Shown here in pieces: positions 1 to 8,106 of a stretch of 64,000 bases of DNA (the first letter of the stretch is position 1; every line of letters starts with the position of its first letter). The stretch spans positions 806,001 through 870,000 of the forward strand of contig NZ_SRRO01000001.1 of assembly GCF_004785795.1 (NCBI RefSeq), written 5' to 3'. The stretch is from Nocardioides eburneiflavus (GTDB lineage: Bacteria > Actinomycetota > Actinomycetes > Propionibacteriales > Nocardioidaceae). The notes beneath the pieces were generated by a model. That model was not told the origin of the DNA. It was given only the letters and a program-made list of their open reading frames with translations, and ran no database searches. Made by a program: the position numbers and the translations under genes.

Positions 1-1
1 C

Positions 2-319
2 ACCGAGACACCCACCGAGACGCCGACCGAGACACCCACGGAGACGCCCACGGAGACCGAGCCGGAAGCCGGCACGGTGGAGGTCGACCCGGCGGCCTAC
101 GTGGGTCGCGACCGCAAGGACGTCGAGAAGGAGCTGCGCGACCTCGGCCTCGAGCCGGTCGGCGTCAAGCTCGACAACCCGGGCGACCAGCCCGACGACG
201 TCGTGGAGTCGGTGGAGCCCAGTGGCACCCTGCAGGAGGGCGACCAGGTGACGGTCAGCTACTGGGGGAAGGTCCCGCCGGGGCAGCAGGACGACGAGGA
301 AGGTGGCAGCGAGGGATGA
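2..319 (+). CDS. C-terminal end of a PASTA-domain Ser/Thr protein kinase (partial)
   Basis: The frame is open from the left edge and ends at TGA 317-319, so only the tail of a longer protein is present. The visible part is a run of about five Thr-Glu-Thr-Pro repeats, then one PASTA domain of roughly 65 residues (VDPAAYVGRDRKDVEKELRD near its start), then an acidic tail. PASTA domains bind peptidoglycan fragments and sit outside the membrane in kinases that control growth and division. The stop overlaps the ATG of the next kinase (ATGA at 316-319), so the two are translationally coupled. In actinobacteria pknA and pknB lie side by side after rodA/pbpA. The kinase domain is outside the window, so the PknA assignment is contextual. 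Confidence 0.75.
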   Translation, partial: TETPTETPTETPTETPTETEPEAGTVEVDPAAYVGRDRKDVEKELRDLGLEPVGVKLDNPGDQPDDVVESVEPSGTLQEGDQVTVSYWGKVPPGQQDDEEGGSEG

Positions 320-2088
320 CGCAGTCGGAGCCGACACTGATCGGCGGCCGCTACGAGCTCGGCGAGCTCCTCGGACGTGGCGGCATGGCCGAGGTCCGCA
401 AGGGCAAGGACCAGCGCCTGGGCCGTACGGTCGCGGTCAAGCGCCTGCGCACCGACCTCGCCAGCGACGCCACCTTCCAGGCCCGGTTCCGCCGCGAGGC
501 CCAGTCCTCGGCGTCCCTCAACCACCCCGCGATCGTGTCGACCTACGACACCGGCGAGGAGATGGCCACCGACGGCTCGGGCGTCGCCCAGCCCTACATC
601 GTGATGGAGTGCGTCGAGGGCCGTACGCTCCGCGACATCCTCCGCGAGGGCCGCAAGATCCTGCCCGAGCGGGCGCTGGAGATCACCGCCGGCGTGCTGT
701 CGGCGCTCGACTACAGCCACCGCGCGGGCATCATCCACCGCGACATCAAGCCCGGCAACGTGATGCTCACGCCGTCGGGCGACGTGAAGGTGATGGACTT
801 CGGCATCGCCCGGGCCATCTCCGACGCCTCCTCCACGATGACCCAGACCGCGGCCGTCGTCGGCACCGCGCAGTACCTCTCGCCCGAGCAGGCCCGCGGC
901 GAGACCGTCGACTCCCGCTCCGACGTGTACTCGACCGGCTGCCTGCTCTACGAGCTCCTCACCGGCCGGCCGCCGTTCGTCGGCGACAGCCCCGTGGCCG
1001 TGGCCTACCAGCACGTGCGCGAGCAGGCCTCGCCACCGTCCGACCTCGACGACCAGCTCGACCCCGAGATCGACGCGATCGTGATGAAGTCGCTCGCCAA
1101 GCGCGTCGAGGACCGCTACCAGAGCGCCGCGGCGATGAAGGCCGACATCGAGCGCTACCTGTCCGGCCACCCGATCCAGGCCCCGGCGGTCGTGCCGCCG
1201 CCCGCGGACACCCAGTACGTACCCCCGGTCCCGCCGACCGACGCGACCTCGACGATGGCGGCGTCCCCGCCCCCGCGACGCGACGAGCCCTCCCGCAGCC
1301 GTACGGCGCTCTGGATCGTCGGCGGCCTCCTGCTGCTCGCACTCCTGGCCGGCGGCGCCTACCTGCTCAACGGGATGCTCTTCGAGGAGGCGCCCGAGCG
1401 TGACCAGGTTCCCAACCTCGTCGGCCTCACCGAGGAGGAGGCACGCCTCGAGATCGCCGACGCGGGCTTCCGGGTCGGCCGGATCACCCGCGAGACGTCC
1501 GAGACCGTCGAGGCGGACACGGTCATCTCGCAGGACCCCGCCCGTGACGTCTTCATCGACCCCGGCAGCTCGATCGACTTCGTGCTCTCGCTGGGCCGGC
1601 CCGAGGTCGAGGTCCCGTTCGTCGTCGGCACGCTCCGCAAGGAGGCCCGCGCCGCGATGCTCGACCAGGGGCTGAAGGTGCGGTTCCAGGAGGAGGACTC
1701 CGACGAGCCGCGCTTCCAGGTCCTGAGCACGGCCCCCGCCGCCGGGACCTCGGTGGCCGAGGGCACCACCGTGACCATCGTGTTCTCCGACGGCCCCGAA
1801 CAGGTCCCCGACGTCCGCGGGCTCCAGCAGCGCGAGGCCGAGCGGGCCATCCGCGAGGCGGGCTTCGTCCCCGACGTACGCACCGACCCGGCGTCCACGG
1901 AGCCCAAGGGGACGGTCGTGGACCAGATCATCCCGTCCGGCGGCACCGCCGACCAGGGCAGCACGATCACCATCTTCGTCTCCGCCTACGAGGAGCCCGA
2001 GGTGCCCGAGGTCCCGACCGAGACGCCGACCGAGACCCTCCCCACCGAGACGCCCACCGAGACCCCGACCGAGACTCCGGTCCCGTGA
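316..2088 (+). CDS. pknB: Ser/Thr protein kinase with three PASTA domains, PknB type
   Basis: This 590-residue membrane kinase senses muropeptides or lipid II and phosphorylates cell-wall and division proteins. Visible features are a glycine-rich loop (GRGGMAEV), the VAVKRL lysine, the catalytic HRDIKPGN motif with Asp at residue 143, the DFG motif, a Thr-rich activation segment (TMTQTAAVVGT), a Pro-rich juxtamembrane linker and one membrane helix at about 331-352. Three extracellular PASTA repeats follow (about 364-425, 430-495 and 497-560), with a Thr-Glu-Pro tail resembling the linker of the preceding kinase. Mycobacterial PknB has four PASTA repeats. The start overlaps the upstream stop in ATGA. 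Confidence 0.93.
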   Translation: MTQSEPTLIGGRYELGELLGRGGMAEVRKGKDQRLGRTVAVKRLRTDLASDATFQARFRREAQSSASLNHPAIVSTYDTGEEMATDGSGVAQPYIVMECVEGRTLRDILREGRKILPERALEITAGVLSALDYSHRAGIIHRDIKPGNVMLTPSGDVKVMDFGIARAISDASSTMTQTAAVVGTAQYLSPEQARGETVDSRSDVYSTGCLLYELLTGRPPFVGDSPVAVAYQHVREQASPPSDLDDQLDPEIDAIVMKSLAKRVEDRYQSAAAMKADIERYLSGHPIQAPAVVPPPADTQYVPPVPPTDATSTMAASPPPRRDEPSRSRTALWIVGGLLLLALLAGGAYLLNGMLFEEAPERDQVPNLVGLTEEEARLEIADAGFRVGRITRETSETVEADTVISQDPARDVFIDPGSSIDFVLSLGRPEVEVPFVVGTLRKEARAAMLDQGLKVRFQEEDSDEPRFQVLSTAPAAGTSVAEGTTVTIVFSDGPEQVPDVRGLQQREAERAIREAGFVPDVRTDPASTEPKGTVVDQIIPSGGTADQGSTITIFVSAYEEPEVPEVPTETPTETLPTETPTETPTETPVP

Positions 2089-2101
2089 CGCCGGTGGCCG
2101 G

Positions 2102-2854
2102 TCAGTCGGTCATCGGGGTGGCGTACGTGAGGTCGAGCAGGCCGGTGTAGGCCGGCGCGACCGCCGTGTCGAGCGCGACCATGTCCCACGACACGCTGCC
2201 GCCGGGGATCTGGGTGTAGTCGCGGTAGGTCGCGAGGATCGGGTCGGTGGTCAGCTCGGCCTCGAGGCGGGCCGGGTCGCCGATGCCGACGATGACGTAG
2301 GGCGGTGAGTAGGGCAGGCCATGGAGGGTGACCTGGTTGCCCTCGCACTTGATGCCGGTCGTGGAGATCAGCCGCTGGCCCTGGATGGTGACGGCCTCCG
2401 CGCCGGCGTTCCACATCGCGTTGGCGACCGCCTGGATGTCCTGCTGGTGCACGACGAGGTCGTTGGGGTTGCCCTCGTAGGCCAGGCGCGCCTCCTCGGA
2501 GGCGTCGTCGAGCGTGACCTGGACGGCCGTGCCGGCCTTCTCGGTCAGGCCTGCGGGGTCGACGAGGGTCGCGATCTCGTCCTGGACCCGCCCGACGGAG
2601 CGGTCGCCGAGCTGGGTGCTGAGCTCCTCGACCTCGGCGTTGAGGGTGGCGACCTGCTCGGTGAGGTCGCCCGCCTCGTCGCGCTCGGCGCGGACGACGG
2701 ACGCGAGGTCGGTGAGCCGGCCGCCGCGCAGGTCGAGGCCGTCGCTCTGCTCCGCGCTGACCGCGAAGAGCACCCCGATGAGCAGCACGACGACGGGTGT
2801 CGCGAACTGCCAGGCGCGGCGACGCGCGGGGGACGAGTGGGACGGGGGCGGCAT
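2102..2854 (-). CDS. DUF881 family membrane-anchored protein
   Basis: This 250-residue protein has a basic N-terminus and one membrane helix (ATPVVVLLIGVLFAVSAEQS), then a coiled coil rich in Glu and Leu at about 45-85. A globular extracytoplasmic DUF881 domain follows, recognisable from the VTLDD, VVHQQDIQAVANAMWNAGAEA and INGQR-like (IQGQR) segments. DUF881 genes are common near crgA and the pknB cluster of actinobacteria and are suspected to act in the division or cell-wall machinery; the molecular role is unknown. It converges on pknB with only 13 bp between the stops. Confidence 0.85.
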   Translation of the reverse strand: MPPPSHSSPARRRAWQFATPVVVLLIGVLFAVSAEQSDGLDLRGGRLTDLASVVRAERDEAGDLTEQVATLNAEVEELSTQLGDRSVGRVQDEIATLVDPAGLTEKAGTAVQVTLDDASEEARLAYEGNPNDLVVHQQDIQAVANAMWNAGAEAVTIQGQRLISTTGIKCEGNQVTLHGLPYSPPYVIVGIGDPARLEAELTTDPILATYRDYTQIPGGSVSWDMVALDTAVAPAYTGLLDLTYATPMTD

Positions 2855-2946
2855 GGCGACTACGCTAACCCCCCGGCGGGCGCTCCGGCGCCCGTGGCCG
2901 GCGCCGTGACTCGCCGGGTCCGACCATCCGAGCCACAGGAGCAGCA

Positions 2947-3399
2947 GTGTCGAAGTCCAAGACGATCACCACCGAGGAGAAGAGCAGCCTCTTCACTCCC
3001 AGGTTCCTGATCGCCCTGCTGCTCATCGTGGCCGGTATCGCCTGGCTCGCCTTCTACTACGCACAGGCGCGCGGCAACCCGCTCGCGTTCCCGCCGGTCG
3101 AGGGCTCGCCCAAGGCCGTCGCCGACCTGGGTCGCTGGAACTACGTGATCGGCTTCGGGCTCCTCATGGTCGGCCTGATGGTCTCCGCCCACCCCTCGAC
3201 CCCACTGGGTCGCGGTCGCGGGGTCGTGGCAGGCATGCTGGGCTGCTTCCTGGTGGGCCTGATCTGGATCTGCACCTTCTACGTCTTCTCCGACGACCTC
3301 TCCAGCCTGTGGATCTTCAACGACCTCGGCCAGTGGAACCTCGTCGTCGGCATCGCTTTCATGGCGGTCGGCTTCAGCTTCGCCACCAAGTGGGAGTAG
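2947..3399 (+). CDS. crgA: CrgA-like cell division protein, internally duplicated
   Basis: This 150-residue membrane protein appears to contain two CrgA units in tandem. Each unit has a helix (FLIALLLIVAGIAWLAFYYA; GMLGCFLVGLIWICTFYVF), an extracytoplasmic loop and the family signature LGxWNxxxGxxxMxxGxxxx (LGRWNYVIGFGLLMVGLMV; LGQWNLVVGIAFMAVGFSF), ending in ATKWE. Normal CrgA has about 85-95 residues and two helices; it inhibits or coordinates FtsZ and divisome assembly with PknB-pathway proteins. Here four helices are predicted. It diverges from the DUF881 gene. The start follows CAGGAGCAGC. Assignment to the family is strong; the effect of the duplication is unknown. Confidence 0.85.
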   Translation: MSKSKTITTEEKSSLFTPRFLIALLLIVAGIAWLAFYYAQARGNPLAFPPVEGSPKAVADLGRWNYVIGFGLLMVGLMVSAHPSTPLGRGRGVVAGMLGCFLVGLIWICTFYVFSDDLSSLWIFNDLGQWNLVVGIAFMAVGFSFATKWE

Positions 3400-3441
3400 G
3401 TTCATCCCCGGCCCGGTGATCGGGCCGGATCCATTCGTCGC

Positions 3442-3501
3442 CTCGAGCGGTGAGTGAGGCGCCTTCCTGGGGAAGGGAAGGCGTCTCTCTCACCGCTCGA
3501 G
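3442..3501. terminator. Long near-perfect hairpin between convergent genes
   Basis: Arms at 3442-3467 and 3476-3501 pair over 26 bp with two mismatches around an 8-nt loop. The inner arm is GCCTTCC/GGAAGGC; the outer arms read CTCGAGCGGTGAG and its complement. It lies between crgA (plus) and the rhomboid gene (minus), so a bidirectional terminator is the simplest reading, although no T-run follows. Confidence 0.6.
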
Positions 3502-3564
3502 TCGATTTCGGGCGCGTGGCGGGCCCCGCCGTACGCGCCCCGGATCGTTCGACCACCTGCTCGG

Positions 3565-3642
3565 ATTTCCACACTGGGGATAACTCCTGTGGAGAATTAC
3601 ACCGGTGTAGTTGTCCACAGCTGTGTGCACACCTGTGGGTAA
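3565..3642. promoter_or_regulatory. Cluster of DnaA-box-like sites outside oriC
   Basis: Five 9-mers resembling DnaA boxes lie within 78 bp: ATTTCCACA (3565), TGGGGATAA (3575, reverse of TTATCCCCA), TGTGGAGAA (3588), the perfect actinobacterial box TTGTCCACA (3611) and TGTGGGTAA (3634, reverse of TTACCCACA). The TGTGGAGAA variant recurs in the dnaA-dnaN gap of this window. The rest of the 300-bp gap (3400-3699) holds only the hairpin and no gene. Confidence 0.55.
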
Positions 3643-3699
3643 AGCTCGGCCCCCGCCACCACGTCGTACGACGGGGGACGGGGGCCGCTGACGTGCGTC

Positions 3700-4644
3700 T
3701 CAGGCCAGGGACATGGCCCGCACGACCGCGAGCACGACGAGGACGACGGCGAGGGCGCCCAGCCCTACCCACTGCACGAGGGAGCGTCGCGCCTGCGGGG
3801 CGTACGCGATGATCGCCGCCGCGGCGACGCCTCCGAGGAAGCCGCCGAGGTGCCCCTGCCACGAGATGAAGCGCCAGCCGACCACGGTGATGACCACACC
3901 GAGGACGAGGTTCTGGACGAGCCACTGCGCGTTGAGCCGCGCCTTGCGGGCGGCGACGAGCAGCGCGCCGAGGATGCCGAAGATCGCGCCCGACGCGCCG
4001 ACCGTCGCGCCGTACTCGAAGCTGAGCCACATCACCAGCGACGACGAGGCAAGCCCGCTGACGAGGTAGACCGCGAGGAACCGGGTCCGGCCGACGATGC
4101 CCTCGAGCATCGGCCCGAGGATGAACACGGCGAGCATGTTGAGCGCCAGGTGCCAGATCTCGACGTGCGTGAAGACACTCGTCATCAGCTGCCACCAGGC
4201 ACCGTCGGCCACGCCGGCCGCCTCGCGGACGCCCGGAGTCGTGCAGAGCGGGTGGGTCAGGTCGTAGACGAAGCCGTCGCCCGGGGCGCAGTAGCCGTTG
4301 GGCCGCAGCGCCAGCAGCTCCACGAGACGGGAGCGGCTGCCGCCGGTCGCGGTGATCGCCAGCCAGACGAGGGCGTTGAGGCCGATGATGACGTAGGTCG
4401 TCAGCCGCGGGTCCACGCTGCGCTCGCCGCCGTAGAGGGCGCGGTTCTGGCGCGAGCCCTTGTTGGCCTGCTTGACGCAGTCGGGGCACTGGAAGCCCAC
4501 CGCGGCGTCGCGCATGCAGTCGGGGCAGATCGGCTTGTCACAGCGCTGGCAGCGGATCCAGGTCTCGCGGTCGGGGTGCCGGTAGCACGTGGGCACCCCG
4601 GCCGCGGCCGGGTCCGCCTGCGGCCTCTCGGGCGGCTGGGTCAT
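3700..4644 (-). CDS. Rhomboid family intramembrane serine protease with N-terminal zinc finger
   Basis: This 314-residue protease cleaves transmembrane substrates within the bilayer. The N-terminus carries a B-box-like zinc finger (CYRHPDRE..RCQRCDKPICPDCM...CPDC). Six or seven helices follow, with HxxxN in IWHLALNM, the nucleophile in GASGAIFG and the partner His in WQGHLGG, giving a complete Ser/His dyad. The start chosen is the ATG of MTQPPERPQ; the frame is open further upstream but that part only mirrors the cyclophilin gene. It lies 32 bp after the cyclophilin gene on the same strand, a pairing conserved in actinobacteria near oriC. Confidence 0.92.
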   Translation of the reverse strand: MTQPPERPQADPAAAGVPTCYRHPDRETWIRCQRCDKPICPDCMRDAAVGFQCPDCVKQANKGSRQNRALYGGERSVDPRLTTYVIIGLNALVWLAITATGGSRSRLVELLALRPNGYCAPGDGFVYDLTHPLCTTPGVREAAGVADGAWWQLMTSVFTHVEIWHLALNMLAVFILGPMLEGIVGRTRFLAVYLVSGLASSSLVMWLSFEYGATVGASGAIFGILGALLVAARKARLNAQWLVQNLVLGVVITVVGWRFISWQGHLGGFLGGVAAAAIIAYAPQARRSLVQWVGLGALAVVLVVLAVVRAMSLA

Positions 4645-4676
4645 CGGGTCGGCGGGTCGGTCAGGTCGGGCAGGTG

Positions 4677-5189
4677 TCAGCGCTCGATGGTGACCGACTC
4701 GATGACGACGGGCTCCGCCGGGCGGTCCATCGCACCGGTGGGGGTCGTGGCGATCGCGTCGACGACGTCGCGGCTGGACTGGTCGGCGACCTCGCCGAAG
4801 ATGGTGTGCTTGCGGTTGAGCCACGGGGTGGCGCCGACGGTGATGAAGAACTGCGAGCCGTTGGTGCCGGGGCCGGCGTTGGCCATCGCGAGCAGGTAGG
4901 GCTTGTCGAAGACGAGCTCGGGGTGGATCTCGTCCTTGAAGGTGTAGCCCGGGCCGCCGGTGCCGGTGCCGAGCGGGCAACCGCCCTGGATCATGAAGCC
5001 GTCGATGACCCGGTGGAAGCCGAGGCCGTCGTAGTACTTCTCCCCGGTGCGGCCCGCGTCGTCGCGGTAGTCCTTGGTGCCCTCGGCGAGACCGACGAAG
5101 TTGTCGACCGTCTCGGGCGCGTGGTGGGGGAACAGGTTGATGACGATGTCGCCCCGGTTGGTCTTCAGGGTCGCCTTGGGCTCAGCCAT
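4677..5189 (-). CDS. ppiA: Cyclophilin-type peptidyl-prolyl cis-trans isomerase
   Basis: This 170-residue cytoplasmic cyclophilin isomerises X-Pro bonds. The hallmark segments are all present: FHRVIDGFMIQGGCP, GTGTGGPGYTFKDE, LAMANAGPGTNGSQFFIT and WLNRKHTIFGEV. No signal peptide is seen. The ATG is preceded by GAGAGG at suitable spacing. It is divergent from the 5319 gene and probably co-transcribed with the rhomboid gene. Confidence 0.95.
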   Translation of the reverse strand: MAEPKATLKTNRGDIVINLFPHHAPETVDNFVGLAEGTKDYRDDAGRTGEKYYDGLGFHRVIDGFMIQGGCPLGTGTGGPGYTFKDEIHPELVFDKPYLLAMANAGPGTNGSQFFITVGATPWLNRKHTIFGEVADQSSRDVVDAIATTPTGAMDRPAEPVVIESVTIER

Positions 5190-5318
5190 GGGATGTTGCC
5201 TCTCGAGTGATGTCTGTGTGCGACACGATCCTGCCACGCGCCGCCCACACCCGGACGGGGCTGGTCGCGTCAGGGTGCCCGTGGTGAGATGGGACCACAC
5301 TGACTGAGGAGGTCACGC

Positions 5319-6131
5319 ATGCCGTTCGGCCGCAAGAAGTCCCTGATGGACCGGGCCCACGACTATGTCGAGCAGGTCACCGGGACCGTCACCGACACCG
5401 TCATCCCCCAGCTGGAGTCTGCGTGGGAGCAGGCCGTCGACAAGGCCGGGCCCGCCCTCTCCGACGCTCGCGACAAGGCGCAGCCGTTGTTCGAGGAGGG
5501 CCGTACGCGCGCCGCCGAGGCGGCCACCGCGGGTGCCGCGGTGACGGCGGCCAAGGCGGCCGAGGCCCGCGAGAAGGCCGCCCCGCTGCTGGCCGAGGCG
5601 CGAGCCAACGCCGCCGACAAGGCCGCCGTGGCCGCAGCACTCGCCTCCGAGCGCGCCGCCGAGGGGCGTGACCTCGCCGCGGCCAAGGTCAACGAGCTGC
5701 GCGGCGTCGAGCCCGAGCCCAAGGGCGGGAAGCTCAAGAAGCTGCTGCTGTTCGGCGGCCTCCTGGCGCTCGCCGGCGTCATCGCCAACAAGCTCAAGGC
5801 CAAGCAGGACGCCGAGGCCAACTGGCAGTCGACCTACGTGCCGCCGGCGGCGCCGAAGCCGGCCACGGCCGCCGCTCCGACCCCGCCCCCGACGCCCGCC
5901 TCGCCGGCGACCACCAGCGCGGCCCCCGGCGGCGACCCGCTCACCGACCCGCTGCCGCCCGAGGTCACCGCGGACGACGTGGTGACCGTCGACCCGCCGA
6001 CGACCGACGACACCGGCGGCGGCGAGCCGGGCGAGGCGATCAGCGACTCGGTCGAGGAGGCGCACGAGGCCACCACGCCCGACGCCCCGGCAGACGTCAT
6101 CGACATCGACGACGTGCCCAAGAAGAAGTAG
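5319..6131 (+). CDS. Ala-rich helical membrane protein, function unknown
   Basis: This 270-residue protein starts with MPFGRKKSLMDRAHDYVEQV, has a long Ala/Glu/Lys-rich amphipathic helical stretch at about 40-125, a short hydrophobic segment near 140-155 (KKLLLFGGLLALAGVIANKL) and a disordered Pro/Thr/Asp-rich tail ending DIDDVPKKK. The layout resembles the DUF5324-type proteins beside cyclophilin genes in streptomycetes, but that similarity is by architecture only. An AGGAGG ribosome-binding site precedes the ATG. Confidence 0.7.
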   Translation: MPFGRKKSLMDRAHDYVEQVTGTVTDTVIPQLESAWEQAVDKAGPALSDARDKAQPLFEEGRTRAAEAATAGAAVTAAKAAEAREKAAPLLAEARANAADKAAVAAALASERAAEGRDLAAAKVNELRGVEPEPKGGKLKKLLLFGGLLALAGVIANKLKAKQDAEANWQSTYVPPAAPKPATAAAPTPPPTPASPATTSAAPGGDPLTDPLPPEVTADDVVTVDPPTTDDTGGGEPGEAISDSVEEAHEATTPDAPADVIDIDDVPKKK

Positions 6132-6146
6132 CGACCCACGTACGCC

Positions 6147-6210
6147 GCTCCGGGCGGTGTCCCACCCACGTTCCGCACGTCGCGGAGGTGGCTGGGACAC
6201 CGCCCGGAGC
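6147..6210. terminator. Perfect 18-bp hairpin between convergent genes
   Basis: Arms 6147-6164 and 6193-6210 (GCTCCGGGCGGTGTCCCA and its complement) pair without mismatch, and the 28-nt loop can pair further. It lies between the 5319 gene and the acyltransferase gene and should terminate both. Confidence 0.7.
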
Positions 6211-6232
6211 CATGTCCTGAGGACGTACGGCC

Positions 6233-7243
6233 TCAGGCCGGCCGGTGCTCCTCGACCCACGCGTCGATCCGCTCCCACCAGCCGTAGAGCCAGTCGATGC
6301 GCTCCTCCCGGTCGGCGGGGATGTCCTGCCGCGCGACCTGCCACCAGCGCATGGTGATCTGCTTGTCCATGGGCAGCTCGCGCCAGAGGTCGCCGACGGT
6401 GAGCAGGTGGTCGAGCCCGGTGTGCGCCACCATCAGCACGTCGGCCTCGGGAGCGGCCTCGAGCGCCGCCAGCACGCCGCCGGGGCGGGGGGCAAGCACG
6501 TGCACCATCTCCTCCGCGCGCACCGCCATCCGCTCCAGGCCGAGCTTGCGGAGCCGGGCGATGGCCCGGTCGCGGCGCGCGGGCGTGAAGTTGCCGCCCT
6601 CGGGGAAGATCACGAACGCGTCGTTGGCGTCCAGGCCCGTGGCGAGGGACGCGATCTGCGCCTCCAGGTCCTCGCCCGCGGCCGGGTTCGGCGAGATGAA
6701 GCGCGCCGGGACGCGGTTGAGGATCACGTCGATGGCCGGGTCCCAGGCAAGGGTGTTCTTGAGGACCACGCGCGGCTCGCGGTGGTACCAGTGCAGCAGC
6801 GCGTACATCAGCATGAACGAGTCGCCGGGTCCGGCGTGGCGGCACATCACGATCACCGGACCGTCCGGGGTCCGCGACGGGTGCGGGCCGTCGGTGCGGA
6901 TGCGCAGCGCGAGCACGCGCCTGGCCTCGCGGAAGAACACGATGAGCGTGCCCTGCACGAGGTCGTAGTGGATCCCGGCGAAGTAGGGCGAGCGGATCCG
7001 CCAGCCGAAGCCGCTCGCCAGCCACAGGCCGAGCAGCACCGCGAGCAGCAGGGTCTCGAGGGTGGCGTACAGCAGCACCAGCCACAGCACACGCAGGGCC
7101 CGCCACCGGCCGGGCAGGACGGGCGAGAGGGCCGCGGCCACGAGCAGCCAGCCGGGGAGGGTCAGCCACATGAGCGCGGTCAGGGCGACCACCGCGGGCG
7201 CGACGACCACCCGGCGGAAGGCCCAGACGGCGGGGGAGCTCAT
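6233..7243 (-). CDS. 1-acyl-sn-glycerol-3-phosphate acyltransferase-like membrane protein
   Basis: This 336-residue protein has three N-terminal hydrophobic helices up to about residue 80, then a PlsC-like acyltransferase core. The HX4D motif (CRHAGPGD), the acceptor-site FPEGGNF motif and the conserved ARFISP region are visible. It probably transfers an acyl chain to a lyso-lipid at the inner membrane; the substrate is unknown. The start chosen is MSSPAVWAF, whose ATG overlaps the stop of the upstream patatin gene (ATGA at 7240-7243). A fatty-acid hydrolase and an acyltransferase in one operon suggests lipid remodelling. Confidence 0.85.
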   Translation of the reverse strand: MSSPAVWAFRRVVVAPAVVALTALMWLTLPGWLLVAAALSPVLPGRWRALRVLWLVLLYATLETLLLAVLLGLWLASGFGWRIRSPYFAGIHYDLVQGTLIVFFREARRVLALRIRTDGPHPSRTPDGPVIVMCRHAGPGDSFMLMYALLHWYHREPRVVLKNTLAWDPAIDVILNRVPARFISPNPAAGEDLEAQIASLATGLDANDAFVIFPEGGNFTPARRDRAIARLRKLGLERMAVRAEEMVHVLAPRPGGVLAALEAAPEADVLMVAHTGLDHLLTVGDLWRELPMDKQITMRWWQVARQDIPADREERIDWLYGWWERIDAWVEEHRPA

Positions 7244-8070
7244 GCCCGGCCGAGGTGCTCGTCGAGGTAGGCCCGCGAGGAGGCGTACGTCGCGTCGATC
7301 CGGCCCTGGACGCTGGCGAAGGCGCGGTGGGCGCGCAGCGAGTCGTCTCTCGCCGAGGTGCCGGCGGCCGGGAGGACGTGCGCCTCGACGCCGGCAGGGA
7401 TGGACGCCATCTCCCGCATGAAGCGGTGCCGCCGGGCGACCTCGAAGCTCACCCGCGCGACCTGCCAGGGACGCGTCGGCGCCTTCAGGGGCCGGTCGAT
7501 CCGCCCGACCTGCAGCACGAAGATGCGCGTCGCACCGAGCTCGACCGCCCGACCGACCGGGATCGAGTTGACCAGGCCCCCGTCGAGGAAGTGCTCGCCG
7601 TCGACCTCGGCGGGCGGCAGGAGGCCGGGCACGGCGGCGCTGGCGAGGACCGCCGGCACGATCGGGCCGCTGGTGAACCAGTGCTCGGCGGCGCGCTCGA
7701 TGCTCGCGGCGCAGACCTCGAGCCGGACCGGGAGGTCCTCGAAGCGGGTCGCGCCGAACTCGGCCTCCAGGCGCGTGCGCAGCGGCTGGGAGGAGTAGAT
7801 GTGGGTGCCGGTGGACACCGCGCGGCGGACCGTGCGCAGCGGGCGGTCGCGGTAGACGTCGCGGCTCTCGGCGGTCGCGGCCCACAGCTCGGTGAGCCGG
7901 TCGACGACCCCGAGGTCGGGCTGGCGGGCCACCATCGCGCCGTTGAGCGCACCGACGCTGGTGCCGAGGACCAGGTCCGGGACGAGGTCACGCTCGAGCA
8001 GCGCGCGCAGCATGCCGACCTCGACGGCGCCGAGGACACCGCCGCCGCCGAGGACGTACGCGGTGACCAT
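7240..8070 (-). CDS. Patatin-like phospholipase
   Basis: This 276-residue predicted lipid acyl hydrolase has all three patatin signatures: the oxyanion loop GGGVLGA, the nucleophile elbow GTSVG, and the Asp of the Ser-Asp dyad in FLDGGLVNSIP. It is soluble with no signal peptide. It is the first gene of a two-gene operon with the acyltransferase. Confidence 0.92.
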   Translation of the reverse strand: MVTAYVLGGGGVLGAVEVGMLRALLERDLVPDLVLGTSVGALNGAMVARQPDLGVVDRLTELWAATAESRDVYRDRPLRTVRRAVSTGTHIYSSQPLRTRLEAEFGATRFEDLPVRLEVCAASIERAAEHWFTSGPIVPAVLASAAVPGLLPPAEVDGEHFLDGGLVNSIPVGRAVELGATRIFVLQVGRIDRPLKAPTRPWQVARVSFEVARRHRFMREMASIPAGVEAHVLPAAGTSARDDSLRAHRAFASVQGRIDATYASSRAYLDEHLGRA

Positions 8071-8106
8071 GGCGTCGACTCTAGGGGCGGTGCCCCGGGG
8101 CGCGGC

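Noticed and set aside
2..60. Tandem repeat at the left edge as a non-coding minisatellite
   Set aside because: The repeat is in frame and encodes the Thr-Glu-Thr-Pro linker of the kinase; the same linker ends the next kinase.
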